From: ZLKRG44 sp964555705
GTDB taxonomy: Bacteria; Planctomycetota; Phycisphaerae; Phycisphaerales; SM1A02
Direction of reading: 5' to 3'
Length of the DNA stretch: 64,000 nt
NCBI GenBank assembly: GCA_964555705.1
Contig: CAZKTN010000003.1
Location: 1-64,000 of the forward strand
Below are positions 53,622 through 62,292 of the stretch, one piece after another; positions within the stretch are counted from its first letter, which is position 1, and each line of letters begins with the position of its first letter. Made by a program: the position numbers and the translations under genes. The notes beneath the pieces were generated by a model. The model was not told the DNA's origin. It saw only the letters and a program-made list of their open reading frames with translations, and did not search any database.

Positions 53622-53906
53622 ATGCCCACCTACGTGTACGCCATCATCAACCCCGACGGAAGCGACGGCGAGCGCTTCGAGGTGTTCCAGCGCATCACCG
53701 ATGCGGCGCTGACGGCGCATCCTGACACGGGCGCGCCAGTGCGGCGTGTGCCGGTCGCGAGCCAGTTCCAGGCGGGAAGCGACGCGCAGAGGCTCTCGAA
53801 CTCGAACCTCGAGCGACTGGGGTTCACGAAGTACGAGCGCGCCGGCGACGGCACCTACGAGAAGAAGGCGGGCGAGGGCCCGCGAACGATCTCCGCCGAC
53901 GACTGA
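53622..53906 (+). CDS. FmdB-like small protein without zinc-ribbon cysteines
   Basis: 94 aa. MPTYVYAIINPDGSDGERFE, then FQRITDAALTAHPDTGAPVRRV, follows the FmdB template (M-P-x-Y-x-Y ... F-E ... Q-x-x-x-D ... C-P-x-C-G ... V-x-R). All Cys are gone: the C-P-x-C-G knuckle is H-P-D-T-G. The C-terminal half contains LERLGFTKYERAGDGTYEKK. It is probably a stable small cytoplasmic protein of unknown role. A TAGAGT hexamer at 53599-53604 lies 17 nt before the ATG. Confidence 0.75.
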   Translation: MPTYVYAIINPDGSDGERFEVFQRITDAALTAHPDTGAPVRRVPVASQFQAGSDAQRLSNSNLERLGFTKYERAGDGTYEKKAGEGPRTISADD

Positions 53907-53917
53907 GCGCGCGGCGA

Positions 53918-53923
53918 TACGCT
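53918..53923 (+). promoter_or_regulatory. -10 hexamer TACGCT, leaderless start
   Basis: TACGCT ends 7 nt before ATG 53931 of the membrane protein gene. Confidence 0.5.
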
Positions 53924-53930
53924 CGCCGCG

Positions 53931-55031
53931 ATGCCAGCGCTCGCGCGCACCGTCGGTTGGGGGCTCTACTGCACGACAAGCTGGACGTGGTGCATCGGCA
54001 TGTACCTGCCGCTGATCCTGCTGCGCGACTACGGCTGGCCCGGGTTCATCGCGTTCGCGGTGCCCAACGTGCTCGGATGCGCGGCCTTCGGATACGTCGT
54101 GGACCGTCGGCGGGGCGAGGCCCTTCGCGCGAAGCTCGGCGGAGCCATGGTGGCATTTGCCGCCGCGACGATCCTCTACCAGTGCGCGTTCCTCACATGG
54201 CGCGTGGCGGGCGACCCATCGGGACCGCCCGCCCAGATGATGCTCCTGGCGGGCATCGCGCTGCTCTTCGTGATGCTGCGGCGCGGCGGCACCTCCGACT
54301 CGCTCTGGCTTGGCGCTGGTGTGGCCGCGTGCGCCGCGAGCGCGTGGGTGGCGCTGTCGGTCGGCGCATCACGCCTGCCTGAGATCGCGTGGACCGGCAT
54401 GCGTCCCGCATCGGAGCTTGCCTACGCCGCGCCGGTCATCGCACTCGGGTTCCTCGCCTGCCCCTACCTGGACCTGACGTTCCACCGTGCGCGCGAGCGG
54501 AGCCCGAGCCGCCACAGCTTTGCGGTCTTTGGGGTCACCTTCGCGCTGATGCTCCTCGTGAGCGCGATGACGTTCGATCCTGCCTCGGGCGATGCCCTTC
54601 CCCTGTGGCCCGTGCTGGTGCAGTGGACGGTGCAGGCGTGCGCGACGATCGGCATGCATGCGCGCGAGATGCGCCGCGGGCTGATGGTCGTGGCAGCCTG
54701 CCTGCTCGGGTGCGGCCTCGCGCTGTGGGCGATGCCGGACCTCTTCGGGGCCGGTGCGCGCGAGCCGCTCGCGATGGGCGGCGAGGCGAACTACCTGCGC
54801 CTGCTCGGCCTCTACGGCCTGGTGTTCCCCTTCTGGCTGATCCTGCGGATGCGCGGCAGGCCTCCGTGGCTTGTCCTCATGGCCATCGTGGCGTGCGCGC
54901 CCTTCATGGAGGCGGGCTTTGTCGGCCACCGGAGCGCACTTCTTCTTGTGCCGCCGGCAGTTCTTGCTGTCCTGTGCGTGGTCCCGGTGGCACACTCTGG
55001 TCGAGCCGCAGGCGCACTGCCTGCGAACTGA
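53931..55031 (+). CDS. Multi-pass membrane protein of unknown function
   Basis: 366 aa with about ten to eleven predicted membrane helices, beginning at residue 8 (VGWGLYCTTSWTWCIGMYLP). Helices are joined by short Arg-rich cytoplasmic loops (VDRRRGEALRAKL, FHRARERSPSRHS). No transporter signature is recognised; solute:sodium symporter or MFS relatives are possible by topology only. It is followed 14 nt later by the DUF1800/DUF1501 pair, perhaps as an operon. Confidence 0.6.
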   Translation: MPALARTVGWGLYCTTSWTWCIGMYLPLILLRDYGWPGFIAFAVPNVLGCAAFGYVVDRRRGEALRAKLGGAMVAFAAATILYQCAFLTWRVAGDPSGPPAQMMLLAGIALLFVMLRRGGTSDSLWLGAGVAACAASAWVALSVGASRLPEIAWTGMRPASELAYAAPVIALGFLACPYLDLTFHRARERSPSRHSFAVFGVTFALMLLVSAMTFDPASGDALPLWPVLVQWTVQACATIGMHAREMRRGLMVVAACLLGCGLALWAMPDLFGAGAREPLAMGGEANYLRLLGLYGLVFPFWLILRMRGRPPWLVLMAIVACAPFMEAGFVGHRSALLLVPPAVLAVLCVVPVAHSGRAAGALPAN

Positions 55032-55045
55032 GTGCCGAGCCACCG

Positions 55046-56542
55046 ATGCCTGACCCCTCACTTGCGCCCATCCAACGCGAACGGTGGGACCGCGCTGCAG
55101 CCGCGCACCTGCTCGCGCGCGCCGGCTTCGGAGGCACGCCGGACCAGGTGCAGGCGCTCGTGGACATGGGACCCGCAGATGCAGTGGACTACCTCGTGCA
55201 GTACGAGGGGATCTCGTCTGACCCCACTCCAGATGACCTCTTCGACGCAAGCATCCGGCGGCCGCTGAGCGACGATGAGCGCGCCACGCTCGCGCGCGCG
55301 CGACGTGACAGTGACGAGGGCGTGCTCGAGCGCTTCCAGCGCGAGCGCACCACGCGCGACATGCAGGACCGCGAGCAGGTGGTGGCGATGCGCCAGTGGT
55401 GGCTGAAGCGGATCATCGAGACAGGCCGCCCGCTTGAAGAGAAGATGACCCTCTTCTGGCACGGCCACTTCGCCACGGGATGGCGGACGATCGAGGACAG
55501 CTACCACATGTACCTGCAGAACCGCATGCTGCGCACGCATGCGACCGGGGACTTCGGGGAGCTCGCGTACCGCATCATCCGAGACCCTGCGATGCTGCGC
55601 TACCTCGACAACAACCGCAGCAGGCGAGGCCAACCCAACGAGAATCTCGCGCGCGAGCTGATGGAGCTCTTCGTGCTCGGCGAGGGACGCGGATACACCG
55701 AGCAGGACATCAAGGAGGCCGCGCGCGCGCTCACCGGATTCACCTTCGAGGATGACTCGTTCCGATTCGACGGTCGCGCGCACGACGACGGCCGCAAGTC
55801 GATCCTGGGCAGGATGGGCCCCTTCGACGGCGACGACCTCGTGCAGATCCTGCTCTCGAGGCCTGAGTGCTCCGAGTTCATCTGCGGCAAGCTGCACCGC
55901 TTCTTCGTGGACGACGGGCCCGATGCGCCCGACCGCGACGCGCGCATCGCGATCACCCGACTCGCAGAGCTGATGCGGCGCGAGAGGTACCAGCTCAAGC
56001 CGGTGCTGCGCACGCTCTTCCTGAGCAGGCACTTCCACGATCCCGCGTACCGGGGATCGGTCGTGAAGAGCCCGGTGCAGCTGGTGGTGCAGACGATCCG
56101 CCAGGTAGGCACGCCACCGCGCGAGCTCGCCACGCTCTCCTCCGCGCTCGAGCTGATGGGCCAAAGCCTCTTCCAGCCGCCGTCGGTCAAGGGCTGGGAC
56201 GGCGGGCGCACGTGGATCAACACGAGCACCCTATTCATCCGCCAGAACACCGCCGTGTACCTGCTGACTGGCCGGCTCCCCGACAGCGGCATGTGGGCCA
56301 GCGACCCGAACCCATGGGCGGGCGGGCCCTTCGAGCGGGCAGTTGCGGCGTGCGCGCGCGGCGGCGACAACGACGCGGCGGCCGACGCGGCGCTCGAGCT
56401 TGCCCTGTCCGTGGATCCCCTGCCCGCACGGCGCGAGCAGTTCCGCGCATTCGCGCGTTCGCTCGGCGGGCCGCTGGCGGGCGAGCGGCTTGTGCGCGCG
56501 CTGTGCATGGTGACCGCGCTTCCCGAGTACCAGCTCTGCTGA
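55046..56542 (+). CDS. DUF1800 family protein
   Basis: 498 aa. AAAHLLARAGFGGTPDQVQA (H-L-L-x-R-x-x-F-G), WWLKRIIETGRPLEEKMTLF followed by WHGHFATG, ENLARELMELFVLGEGRGYT, and VKSPVQLVVQTIRQVG are diagnostic for DUF1800. It is almost always found upstream of a DUF1501 gene, as here (16 bp apart), especially in planctomycetes. Biochemical role unknown. Confidence 0.93.
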   Translation: MPDPSLAPIQRERWDRAAAAHLLARAGFGGTPDQVQALVDMGPADAVDYLVQYEGISSDPTPDDLFDASIRRPLSDDERATLARARRDSDEGVLERFQRERTTRDMQDREQVVAMRQWWLKRIIETGRPLEEKMTLFWHGHFATGWRTIEDSYHMYLQNRMLRTHATGDFGELAYRIIRDPAMLRYLDNNRSRRGQPNENLARELMELFVLGEGRGYTEQDIKEAARALTGFTFEDDSFRFDGRAHDDGRKSILGRMGPFDGDDLVQILLSRPECSEFICGKLHRFFVDDGPDAPDRDARIAITRLAELMRRERYQLKPVLRTLFLSRHFHDPAYRGSVVKSPVQLVVQTIRQVGTPPRELATLSSALELMGQSLFQPPSVKGWDGGRTWINTSTLFIRQNTAVYLLTGRLPDSGMWASDPNPWAGGPFERAVAACARGGDNDAAADAALELALSVDPLPARREQFRAFARSLGGPLAGERLVRALCMVTALPEYQLC

Positions 56543-56558
56543 GAACTGCGAGGATCCG

Positions 56559-57851
56559 ATGACTGACCCGAAGCTCCCCTTCTCGCGCCGCGTGTTCCTG
56601 CAGCAGGGCGTCACGCTTGCGTCGCTCGTCTCCACGATTCCCTGGTTCCTTCAGCACAGCGCGCTCGGCGTGCTCGCGCAGCAGTCGACGCGCACGTCGA
56701 GCACGCCGGGCGTGCCCGAGGAGCGCGTGCTGGTCGTGGTGCAGCTCGGTGGAGGCAACGACGGCCTCAACACCGTGGTCCCCTACGGCGACGATGCCTA
56801 CTACCGCGCGCGGCCAACGCTGGCGATCGCCTCACCGGCGCGCGCCGGAAGCAACCAGGTGCTGGTGGCCGACGCCGCCGCAGGCCTTGGCCTGCATCCG
56901 AACCTCGACGGGCTCAAGTCGATGCTCGATGATGGCAGGATGTCGATCGTGCAGGGCGTTGGCTACCCCAACCCCAACAGGTCGCACTTCACGTCGATGG
57001 ACATCTGGCAGACCGCAAGGACCGACGCGAAGGGCACAGGATGGATCGGCCGCTACGTCGACTGCACCTGCAGCGGAACGCCCGACCCCGAGGGGGTGGT
57101 CTCGATCGGCCGTACCGCGCCGCTGGCGCTGATCGGGGAGCGCAGCACTCCGGTCTCGTTCGAGAACGCGCAGCTCTTCCGGTGGATGGGCGCGGATGTC
57201 GACCCCTCGCTCGAGTCGACCTACGAGCGGCTGACGCGTGCAGGCGAGATCGATGGCGTCGCGGCGGGCAGCCAGCAGGCATTCCTGATGCGCACCGCAC
57301 TGGACGCGCAGCTCTCGAGCGACCGCATCCGAGATGCGCTGCGCGGATCGCCGCTGGTCAGGTACCCCGCTACGGTGCTTGCGCGCCAGCTCCAGGCCAT
57401 CGGCGCCATGATCCGTGCGGACATGCGCACACGCGTGTACTACGCATCGATTGGCGGCTTCGACACGCACGCCGGGCAGGCGAACTCGCATGGCCAGCGG
57501 CTGCGCGAGGTCGGCGATGCGCTCAAGGCGTTCCAGGACGATCTTGTGGCCCAGGGCAACGACGCGCGCGTGCTCACGATGGTGTTCAGCGAGTTCGGCA
57601 GGCGCGTGCGCCAGAACGCCTCCGGCGGAACGGACCACGGCACCGCGGCGCCGATGTTCCTGCTCGGGCCGATGGTGCGCGCGGGCATCGTCGGCACGCA
57701 CCCTTCGCTGACCGACCTCGACCAGGGCGACCTCAAGTTCACCACCGACTTCCGCAGCGTCTACGCGTCGATCCTCGATGACTGGATGCGCGCACCGGCG
57801 TCGAAGGTGCTCGGCGGCAACTATCCCAAGGCGAAGGTGCTGCGGTCGTAG
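56559..57851 (+). CDS. DUF1501 family Tat-exported protein
   Basis: 430 aa with GAGGA just upstream. A twin-arginine-type signal, LPFSRRVFLQQGVTLASLVS, covers residues 6-35. LVVVQLGGGNDGLNTVVPYG, NRSHFTSMDIWQT, YYASIGGFDTHAGQANSHGQ, MVFSEFGRRVRQNASGGTDH and GTAAPMFLLG are DUF1501 motifs; the fold is alkaline-phosphatase/sulfatase-like with conserved Asp/His. It is secreted folded and is the partner of the DUF1800 gene. Confidence 0.94.
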   Translation: MTDPKLPFSRRVFLQQGVTLASLVSTIPWFLQHSALGVLAQQSTRTSSTPGVPEERVLVVVQLGGGNDGLNTVVPYGDDAYYRARPTLAIASPARAGSNQVLVADAAAGLGLHPNLDGLKSMLDDGRMSIVQGVGYPNPNRSHFTSMDIWQTARTDAKGTGWIGRYVDCTCSGTPDPEGVVSIGRTAPLALIGERSTPVSFENAQLFRWMGADVDPSLESTYERLTRAGEIDGVAAGSQQAFLMRTALDAQLSSDRIRDALRGSPLVRYPATVLARQLQAIGAMIRADMRTRVYYASIGGFDTHAGQANSHGQRLREVGDALKAFQDDLVAQGNDARVLTMVFSEFGRRVRQNASGGTDHGTAAPMFLLGPMVRAGIVGTHPSLTDLDQGDLKFTTDFRSVYASILDDWMRAPASKVLGGNYPKAKVLRS

Positions 57852-57878
57852 CGCGGCGCGGCCAGGGCGTCGGATCGT

Positions 57879-57884
57879 TAGCAT
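57879..57884 (+). promoter_or_regulatory. -10 hexamer TAGCAT, leaderless start
   Basis: TAGCAT ends 7 nt before ATG 57892 of the TM2 gene, in the 40-bp space after DUF1501. Confidence 0.5.
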
Positions 57885-57891
57885 CCCGCGC

Positions 57892-58170
57892 ATGACGACT
57901 GCCCCCCACTCGTTCCCCAACGGCGCTGCACCGCAACAGGAAAGCAAGCGCGTGCTCTGCGGCGTCATGGGAATCCTCCTCGGCTACCTCGGGATCCACC
58001 GGTTCATCCTTGGTGACGTGACGGGTGGCGTTCTCCGAATCCTGATCTCGCTCCTCACGTGCGGCGCCGTGGGCAGCGTCATCGGCCTCGTCGAGGGCAT
58101 CATCTACCTGACCAAGTCGGACGCCGAGTTCATCCAGGTCTACCAGGTGCAGAAGCGCAGCTGGTTCTGA
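57892..58170 (+). CDS. TM2 domain membrane protein
   Basis: 92 aa. Two helices around the TM2 hallmark: VLCGVMGILLGYLGIHRFIL, G, then GVLRILISLLTCGAVGSVIG; the internal G-x-H-R-F-x-L-G loop and the following acidic D-A-E-F are typical. A Gln-rich cytoplasmic N terminus precedes. Role unknown. It converges on the DinG-like gene with 12 bp between stops. Confidence 0.9.
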   Translation: MTTAPHSFPNGAAPQQESKRVLCGVMGILLGYLGIHRFILGDVTGGVLRILISLLTCGAVGSVIGLVEGIIYLTKSDAEFIQVYQVQKRSWF

Positions 58171-58182
58171 CCGCCGGCGCGG

Positions 58183-60216
58183 TCACTCTGCGCCGTCGCC
58201 CTCATCCAACCTGATCTCGGGCTCGATGCCGTCTGGCAGTGCGTCGAGGAACGCGCGTCCGTAGGGCTTTGTCACGATGCGGGGGTCGAGCACCACGACA
58301 CGCCCCGAATCCGTCGCTCCGCGGATCAGGCGTCCGAACCCCTGCCTGAAGCGGATCACGGCGCGCGGCAGCTGGTCGTGCATGAATGCGCTCTTGCCCT
58401 GAGATTTCAGCAGCTCCTCGCGTGCCTGCACCAGCGGGTCATCCGGCGGGTCGAAGGGCAGCCGCGTGATGATCACGTTGCGCAGCGCGCGGCCGCGCAC
58501 GTCGATGCCCTGCCAGAAGCTCGCGACGCCCATCAGCACGCTGCGCTCGTCCTCGCGGAATCGCCGCAGGAGCACTGCGTTTGGCGCGCCCATCCCCTGC
58601 ACGTGCACGGGATGGCCCGCCTCGACAAGCGGCTCCGTGATGCGTCCGGCCACGGCGTTCATCGTCGCGAAGCTCGTGAAGAGCACGAAGGCGCCGCCAT
58701 CGGTCGCGGACACATGGTGCATGATGCGTTCCGCAAGCGCATCCACATGCCCTGGCGCGCGCGGGTCAGGCATCGACGCCTCCACGATCACGCGCACCTG
58801 GCGGGCGTAGTCGAAGGGCGACCCGAGCGACATCGTGCGCGCATCGGTCGCGCCGAGCGTCAGCGCGGCATGCGCGAAGGCGCGCTCGTCGTCGCCTGAG
58901 CGGCCAGTCGCAAGCGTCGCTGAGGTGAGCACCACGGAGACATCCTGCGCAAACAGGTGCTGCCTCAGGATCGGCGACACGTCCACTGCAGCCGAGAGCA
59001 GCGACATCTCGGGGCGCTTGCCCCCGCGCTGGCGGCGCCGGCTCGCGGCAGCCTCCGTCCAGTACACGCATCCAGGCAGCGACTGCGCCACCAGCGCCTC
59101 GCACGACTCCGCGAGGTCCTGTGCGCGCTGCGCGAACGCGTTGAGCTCGAAGGAGTCCGCCTCGTCCTCGGTGCGCTCGCGCACGAGCCGCAGCAGCCCT
59201 GCCAGCTGGCGGAGCGGAGCCGACAGCGGGTCCGGAACCGCATTCGCGCCCGAGATGCGGCGCGACCCGTCGGCCGCCGATCCGTCGCCGAGCCGCCACA
59301 GCGATGCGAAGAAGTCCTCCGACGCCCGCCTCACGCTCTCGCATGCCGCGACGGCGTCGGCCACAGTGCGGTCGGCGCCCTCGCGCACACGAAGCGCGGC
59401 GAGGAATCCACGGCCCTGCGAGGGGTTCCACAGCGACCGGAGCAGGTGCCCCACCCGTGATTCGGAGATGCGCGCCCCAAAGTGCTCGGCCGCCACCGAC
59501 TCGATGCAGTGCGCCTCGTCGAGGATGACGTGCTGGTACGGCGGCAGGAACCCGCGGCCACGCGCACGCAGCGCAAGGTCGCTGAAGAAGAGCGCGTGGT
59601 TGCACACGAGGATGTCCGAGTGCTCCATGCGCCGTCGCGCCGCCTGGTAGAAGCACCGGTCGTATGTCGGGCAACGGCGTCCCATGCAGTTGCCCGCATC
59701 CGACTGCACGTGCTCCCATACGGAGTGGCGCGGCACCACGGGCAGCGACGCGAGCGTGCCGTCCCGCGTCGAGTATGCCCAGTCCTCGATCTGGTGCAGC
59801 TCGTGGCGGTCGGTGTCGTCGCCGAAGAGCCGGTCCTGACGGCCGCTGGCGAGCCCGAGCCGCCGAAGCGACACGTAGTTTCCGCGCCCCTTCACGAGCA
59901 CGCTCGTGAACTCCTCGGGGATCGACGCATTGAGCAGCGGGATGTCGCTGTCGACGATCTGCTCCTGCAGCGCGATCGTGTGGGTGCAGATGACCACGCG
60001 CTCCCGGTGGTCGACGACGCGCGCGATGGCGGGCAGCAGGTACGCGAACGTCTTGCCGACGCCCGTGCCTGCCTCGACGAGCAGCCGCCCCTTGCGCGCG
60101 AGGCACTCCTCCACGGCCGCGGCCATCTCGAGCTGCTGCGGCCGCGACTCGAACCCGCTGATGCGGCGCGCGATCGCACCATCCTCCGAGAGAAGCGCAT
60201 TGACCGCGAACGCCAT
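58183..60216 (-). CDS. DinG/YoaA-like superfamily 2 DNA helicase
   Basis: 677 aa; ATG 60216 is supported by TAGGAT ending 6 nt upstream. Walker A VEAGTGVGKTFAYLLPA; motif Ia VICTHTIALQEQI; an iron-sulfur cysteine set (NCMGRRCPTYDRCFYQ, plus one further Cys) between Ia and II; DEAH box ILDEAHCIES; motif V/VI section VLMGVASFWQGIDVRG and AVIRFRQGFGRLIRG. This is the XPD-like FeS helicase family that unwinds 5'-3' structures such as R-loops and D-loops. It is divergent from the ChaN-like gene. Confidence 0.92.
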   Translation of the reverse strand: MAFAVNALLSEDGAIARRISGFESRPQQLEMAAAVEECLARKGRLLVEAGTGVGKTFAYLLPAIARVVDHRERVVICTHTIALQEQIVDSDIPLLNASIPEEFTSVLVKGRGNYVSLRRLGLASGRQDRLFGDDTDRHELHQIEDWAYSTRDGTLASLPVVPRHSVWEHVQSDAGNCMGRRCPTYDRCFYQAARRRMEHSDILVCNHALFFSDLALRARGRGFLPPYQHVILDEAHCIESVAAEHFGARISESRVGHLLRSLWNPSQGRGFLAALRVREGADRTVADAVAACESVRRASEDFFASLWRLGDGSAADGSRRISGANAVPDPLSAPLRQLAGLLRLVRERTEDEADSFELNAFAQRAQDLAESCEALVAQSLPGCVYWTEAAASRRRQRGGKRPEMSLLSAAVDVSPILRQHLFAQDVSVVLTSATLATGRSGDDERAFAHAALTLGATDARTMSLGSPFDYARQVRVIVEASMPDPRAPGHVDALAERIMHHVSATDGGAFVLFTSFATMNAVAGRITEPLVEAGHPVHVQGMGAPNAVLLRRFREDERSVLMGVASFWQGIDVRGRALRNVIITRLPFDPPDDPLVQAREELLKSQGKSAFMHDQLPRAVIRFRQGFGRLIRGATDSGRVVVLDPRIVTKPYGRAFLDALPDGIEPEIRLDEGDGAE

Positions 60217-60222
60217 GCGCGG

Positions 60223-60251
60223 ATCCTAGGGATGCAGGCGCGCACTACCCT
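60223..60251. promoter_or_regulatory. Divergent leaderless promoters (DinG-like / ChaN-like)
   Basis: Minus strand TAGGAT (60223-60228) ends 6 nt before ATG 60216. Plus strand TACCCT (60246-60251) ends 6 nt before GTG 60258. The -10 elements are 17 bp apart, so the two polymerases would bind overlapping DNA. Confidence 0.55.
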
Positions 60252-60257
60252 CACGCC

Positions 60258-61283
60258 GTGCGCAAGCTCACGCATGCCCAAGCGTCCATGACCCTCCCCC
60301 TGTGCGGATCCGGCGCCATTGGCACCCGCACTCGGGCCATCCTGAGGCTCGCCATCGCCGCCGCGGCCGCGACGCTTGCCGGATGCGCCACGCCCGCAGC
60401 GACCACTACGCCACGACCGACACGCAACCCTGCCGCGGAGATTGCCTCAGCACCTGATCCTGCCTCTATGCATGCGTTCGATGGCCGGTCCGGTCGCCGA
60501 TGGGGCTGGCCTGCGCTTGTGGCCCGGATTGGCGCCGCCGACGCCGTGTTCATCGGCGAGCAGCATGACGATGCCGGCGCGCACAAGTTCCAGGCCGCCG
60601 TCGCAGAGGCGATGTGCGCCGCGCGGCCCGGCGCCGCGCTCTCGATGGAGATGCTCGAGCGGGATGACCAGTACGCCACGGACCGGTTCCTCGCAGGCAC
60701 CATCACGCTCGACGAGTTCGTGGATGGTGCGGGCGTGCGCAACTGGGCCGGCAGCGGCACATGGATGCCGTGGTACCAGCCTGTGGTCGATGTCGCGCGC
60801 ACTCGTGGCGCGCCTCTGGTGGCCGCGAACGCGCCGCGACGGTTCGTGAGCCAGGCACGGACAGCGGGCTATGCGCCGCTCGCCGAGCTCCCGCCCGAGG
60901 ACCGTGCGCTCTTCGATCTCCCGGAGTCCTTGCCGCGCGATGCGTACCGCGAGCGACTCGCCGACCTCATGCGCGATGCGCGCTCGGGCACGGACAACCC
61001 CCCGCCCACCGACGACGAGATCGACGCGTTCCAGCGAGCGCAGCTCGTGTGGGATGCGACGATGGCGGCAAGCGTGGCGGCTTCGCTCGAGCGGTCCCCT
61101 GCAGTGGTGCACCTCGCCGGCTCATTCCACATCAGTCGCGACGGCGCAACGGTGACCGAGTTCCGCCGCCGTCGCCCGGACGCGCGCACGCTCACGATCG
61201 TGTGCGTCGACGCGGCCTCGGACTCGCTGCGCGAGGAGGACCGCGGTCTCGCGGATGTGGTCGTCTACACGCGGCTGCCCTGA
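60258..61283 (+). CDS. ChaN-like haem-binding lipoprotein family protein
   Basis: 341 aa from GTG 60258. A long N-region precedes a lipoprotein signal with lipobox TLAGC (Cys about residue 42). The Cofac_haem_bdg domain includes ADAVFIGEQHDDAGAHKFQA (G-E-x-H-x5-H), ALSMEMLERDDQ, and VVHLAGSFHISRDGA near the C terminus. Relatives such as ChaN bind haem as dimers and are often iron-regulated. Membrane-anchored, periplasmic. Confidence 0.85.
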   Translation: MRKLTHAQASMTLPLCGSGAIGTRTRAILRLAIAAAAATLAGCATPAATTTPRPTRNPAAEIASAPDPASMHAFDGRSGRRWGWPALVARIGAADAVFIGEQHDDAGAHKFQAAVAEAMCAARPGAALSMEMLERDDQYATDRFLAGTITLDEFVDGAGVRNWAGSGTWMPWYQPVVDVARTRGAPLVAANAPRRFVSQARTAGYAPLAELPPEDRALFDLPESLPRDAYRERLADLMRDARSGTDNPPPTDDEIDAFQRAQLVWDATMAASVAASLERSPAVVHLAGSFHISRDGATVTEFRRRRPDARTLTIVCVDAASDSLREEDRGLADVVVYTRLP

Positions 61284-61344
61284 GGCTCGCTGGCGCCGCG
61301 CGAAGCGCTCATGCCTTGACGGGCGATCACGCGTTGCCGAGCGG

Positions 61345-61731
61345 TCACGCCTTCACGAGCGCGTTGAGCTGCTCGCGAGTGTCGACGAGCTGGAAGATGC
61401 GCTCGATCTTCATCATCGACATCAGCGCGCGCAGGTCCTTGGTCAGGCCGTAGATGATGGGCTTCGCGCCGAGCGGCGCGGCTGCGTTGCGGATGTTGAT
61501 GCACATCCCCAGGCCGAGGCTGCTCATGAACTGCACCTCGCTGAGGTCGAGGATCATGAACTTCATGGCCTTGCCGCAGCTCTTGACCATTGCGTCCACC
61601 TCGCCGCCGATGATCGGCGCCTCGCGCTGCCCGACGTTGGGGCCCGCAAGCTTCACGATGAGTGCGTACCCGTTCCAGGTCATCTCGACGAGGGGCGTCT
61701 TGCGGACAGTCGGTTCGGCGGGAGAGCTCAT
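61345..61731 (-). CDS. STAS-domain anti-sigma-factor antagonist-like protein
   Basis: 128 aa from ATG 61731 (TAGACT ends 9 nt upstream). GYALIVKLAGPNVG, then MKFMILDLSEVQFMSSLGLG gives the D-x-S-x-x-x-x-x-x-S-x-G-L core in which the second Ser is the phosphorylation site of SpoIIAA-type antagonists. It probably acts in a partner-switching pathway; no anti-sigma kinase or phosphatase is adjacent. Confidence 0.85.
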   Translation of the reverse strand: MSSPAEPTVRKTPLVEMTWNGYALIVKLAGPNVGQREAPIIGGEVDAMVKSCGKAMKFMILDLSEVQFMSSLGLGMCINIRNAAAPLGAKPIIYGLTKDLRALMSMMKIERIFQLVDTREQLNALVKA

Positions 61732-61740
61732 GCGGTCCGC

Positions 61741-61746
61741 AGTCTA
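61741..61746 (-). promoter_or_regulatory. -10 hexamer TAGACT for the STAS gene
   Basis: TAGACT on the minus strand ends 9 nt before ATG 61731, lying in the 22-bp space after sixA. Confidence 0.45.
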
Positions 61747-61753
61747 GCCCGAC

Positions 61754-62269
61754 CTACGCGCGCCGCGTCAGCGCGGGGACCGCGAGCCACTGGAGCTGCG
61801 CAGCCCCGCTGACGCCGCCTGCGCCGAGCTGGCGCGGCGAGGACAGCTCGAGCGCCGCCACTGCGCCCTTGCGCATGCGGACGATCGGTTGGTCGCTGCC
61901 GAGCAGCCACCCGACGAGGGCGCTGAGCACAGGCTCGTGCCCGACGAGCGCAAGCGACTCGAGCTTCGCGCGCGCCACGATCTCGCGCGCGATCGCGGCG
62001 ACCGCGCCCGACTCGTCCGACTCGAGTGCCGTGCACCGCTCGGGCGCAGGCCATCCGGCCTCATCCTCGAGCGCCGCCGCCGTGTCCCACGCGCGGGTCC
62101 ATGAGCTCGAAAGCACAGCCTCGGGCGCATCGACGATGCGCCCCAACCGACGTGCGAGGGAACGGAACTCCTTGCGACCTTCCCGGGTCAGCGGTCGCAG
62201 CCTGTCGTCGGGGAATCGAGCGGAGTCCCTGTCGAAGGCCTTCGCATGTCTCACGACGTAGAGCCTCAT
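61754..62269 (-). CDS. SixA-like phosphohistidine phosphatase
   Basis: 171 aa from ATG 62269. MRLYVVRHAKAFDRDS has the R-H-A (R-H-G) phospho-acceptor motif; SSSWTRAWDTAAAL supplies the second Arg and LALVGHEPVLSALVGWLLG the second His. This is the short histidine-phosphatase branch of SixA, which removes phosphate from phosphotransfer histidines. TACCGT ends 6 nt upstream and is shared in part with hutI. Confidence 0.88.
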   Translation of the reverse strand: MRLYVVRHAKAFDRDSARFPDDRLRPLTREGRKEFRSLARRLGRIVDAPEAVLSSSWTRAWDTAAALEDEAGWPAPERCTALESDESGAVAAIAREIVARAKLESLALVGHEPVLSALVGWLLGSDQPIVRMRKGAVAALELSSPRQLGAGGVSGAAQLQWLAVPALTRRA

Positions 62270-62275
62270 GCCCCC

Positions 62276-62285
62276 ACGGTACCGT
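62276..62285. promoter_or_regulatory. Symmetric overlapping -10 elements for sixA and hutI
   Basis: ACGGTACCGT is a perfect palindrome: TACCGT on the minus strand (62276-62281) ends 6 nt before the sixA ATG, and TACCGT on the plus strand (62280-62285) ends 7 nt before the hutI ATG. Both genes would be leaderless, and both read the same TA. Confidence 0.6.
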
Positions 62286-62292
62286 CCGCACC

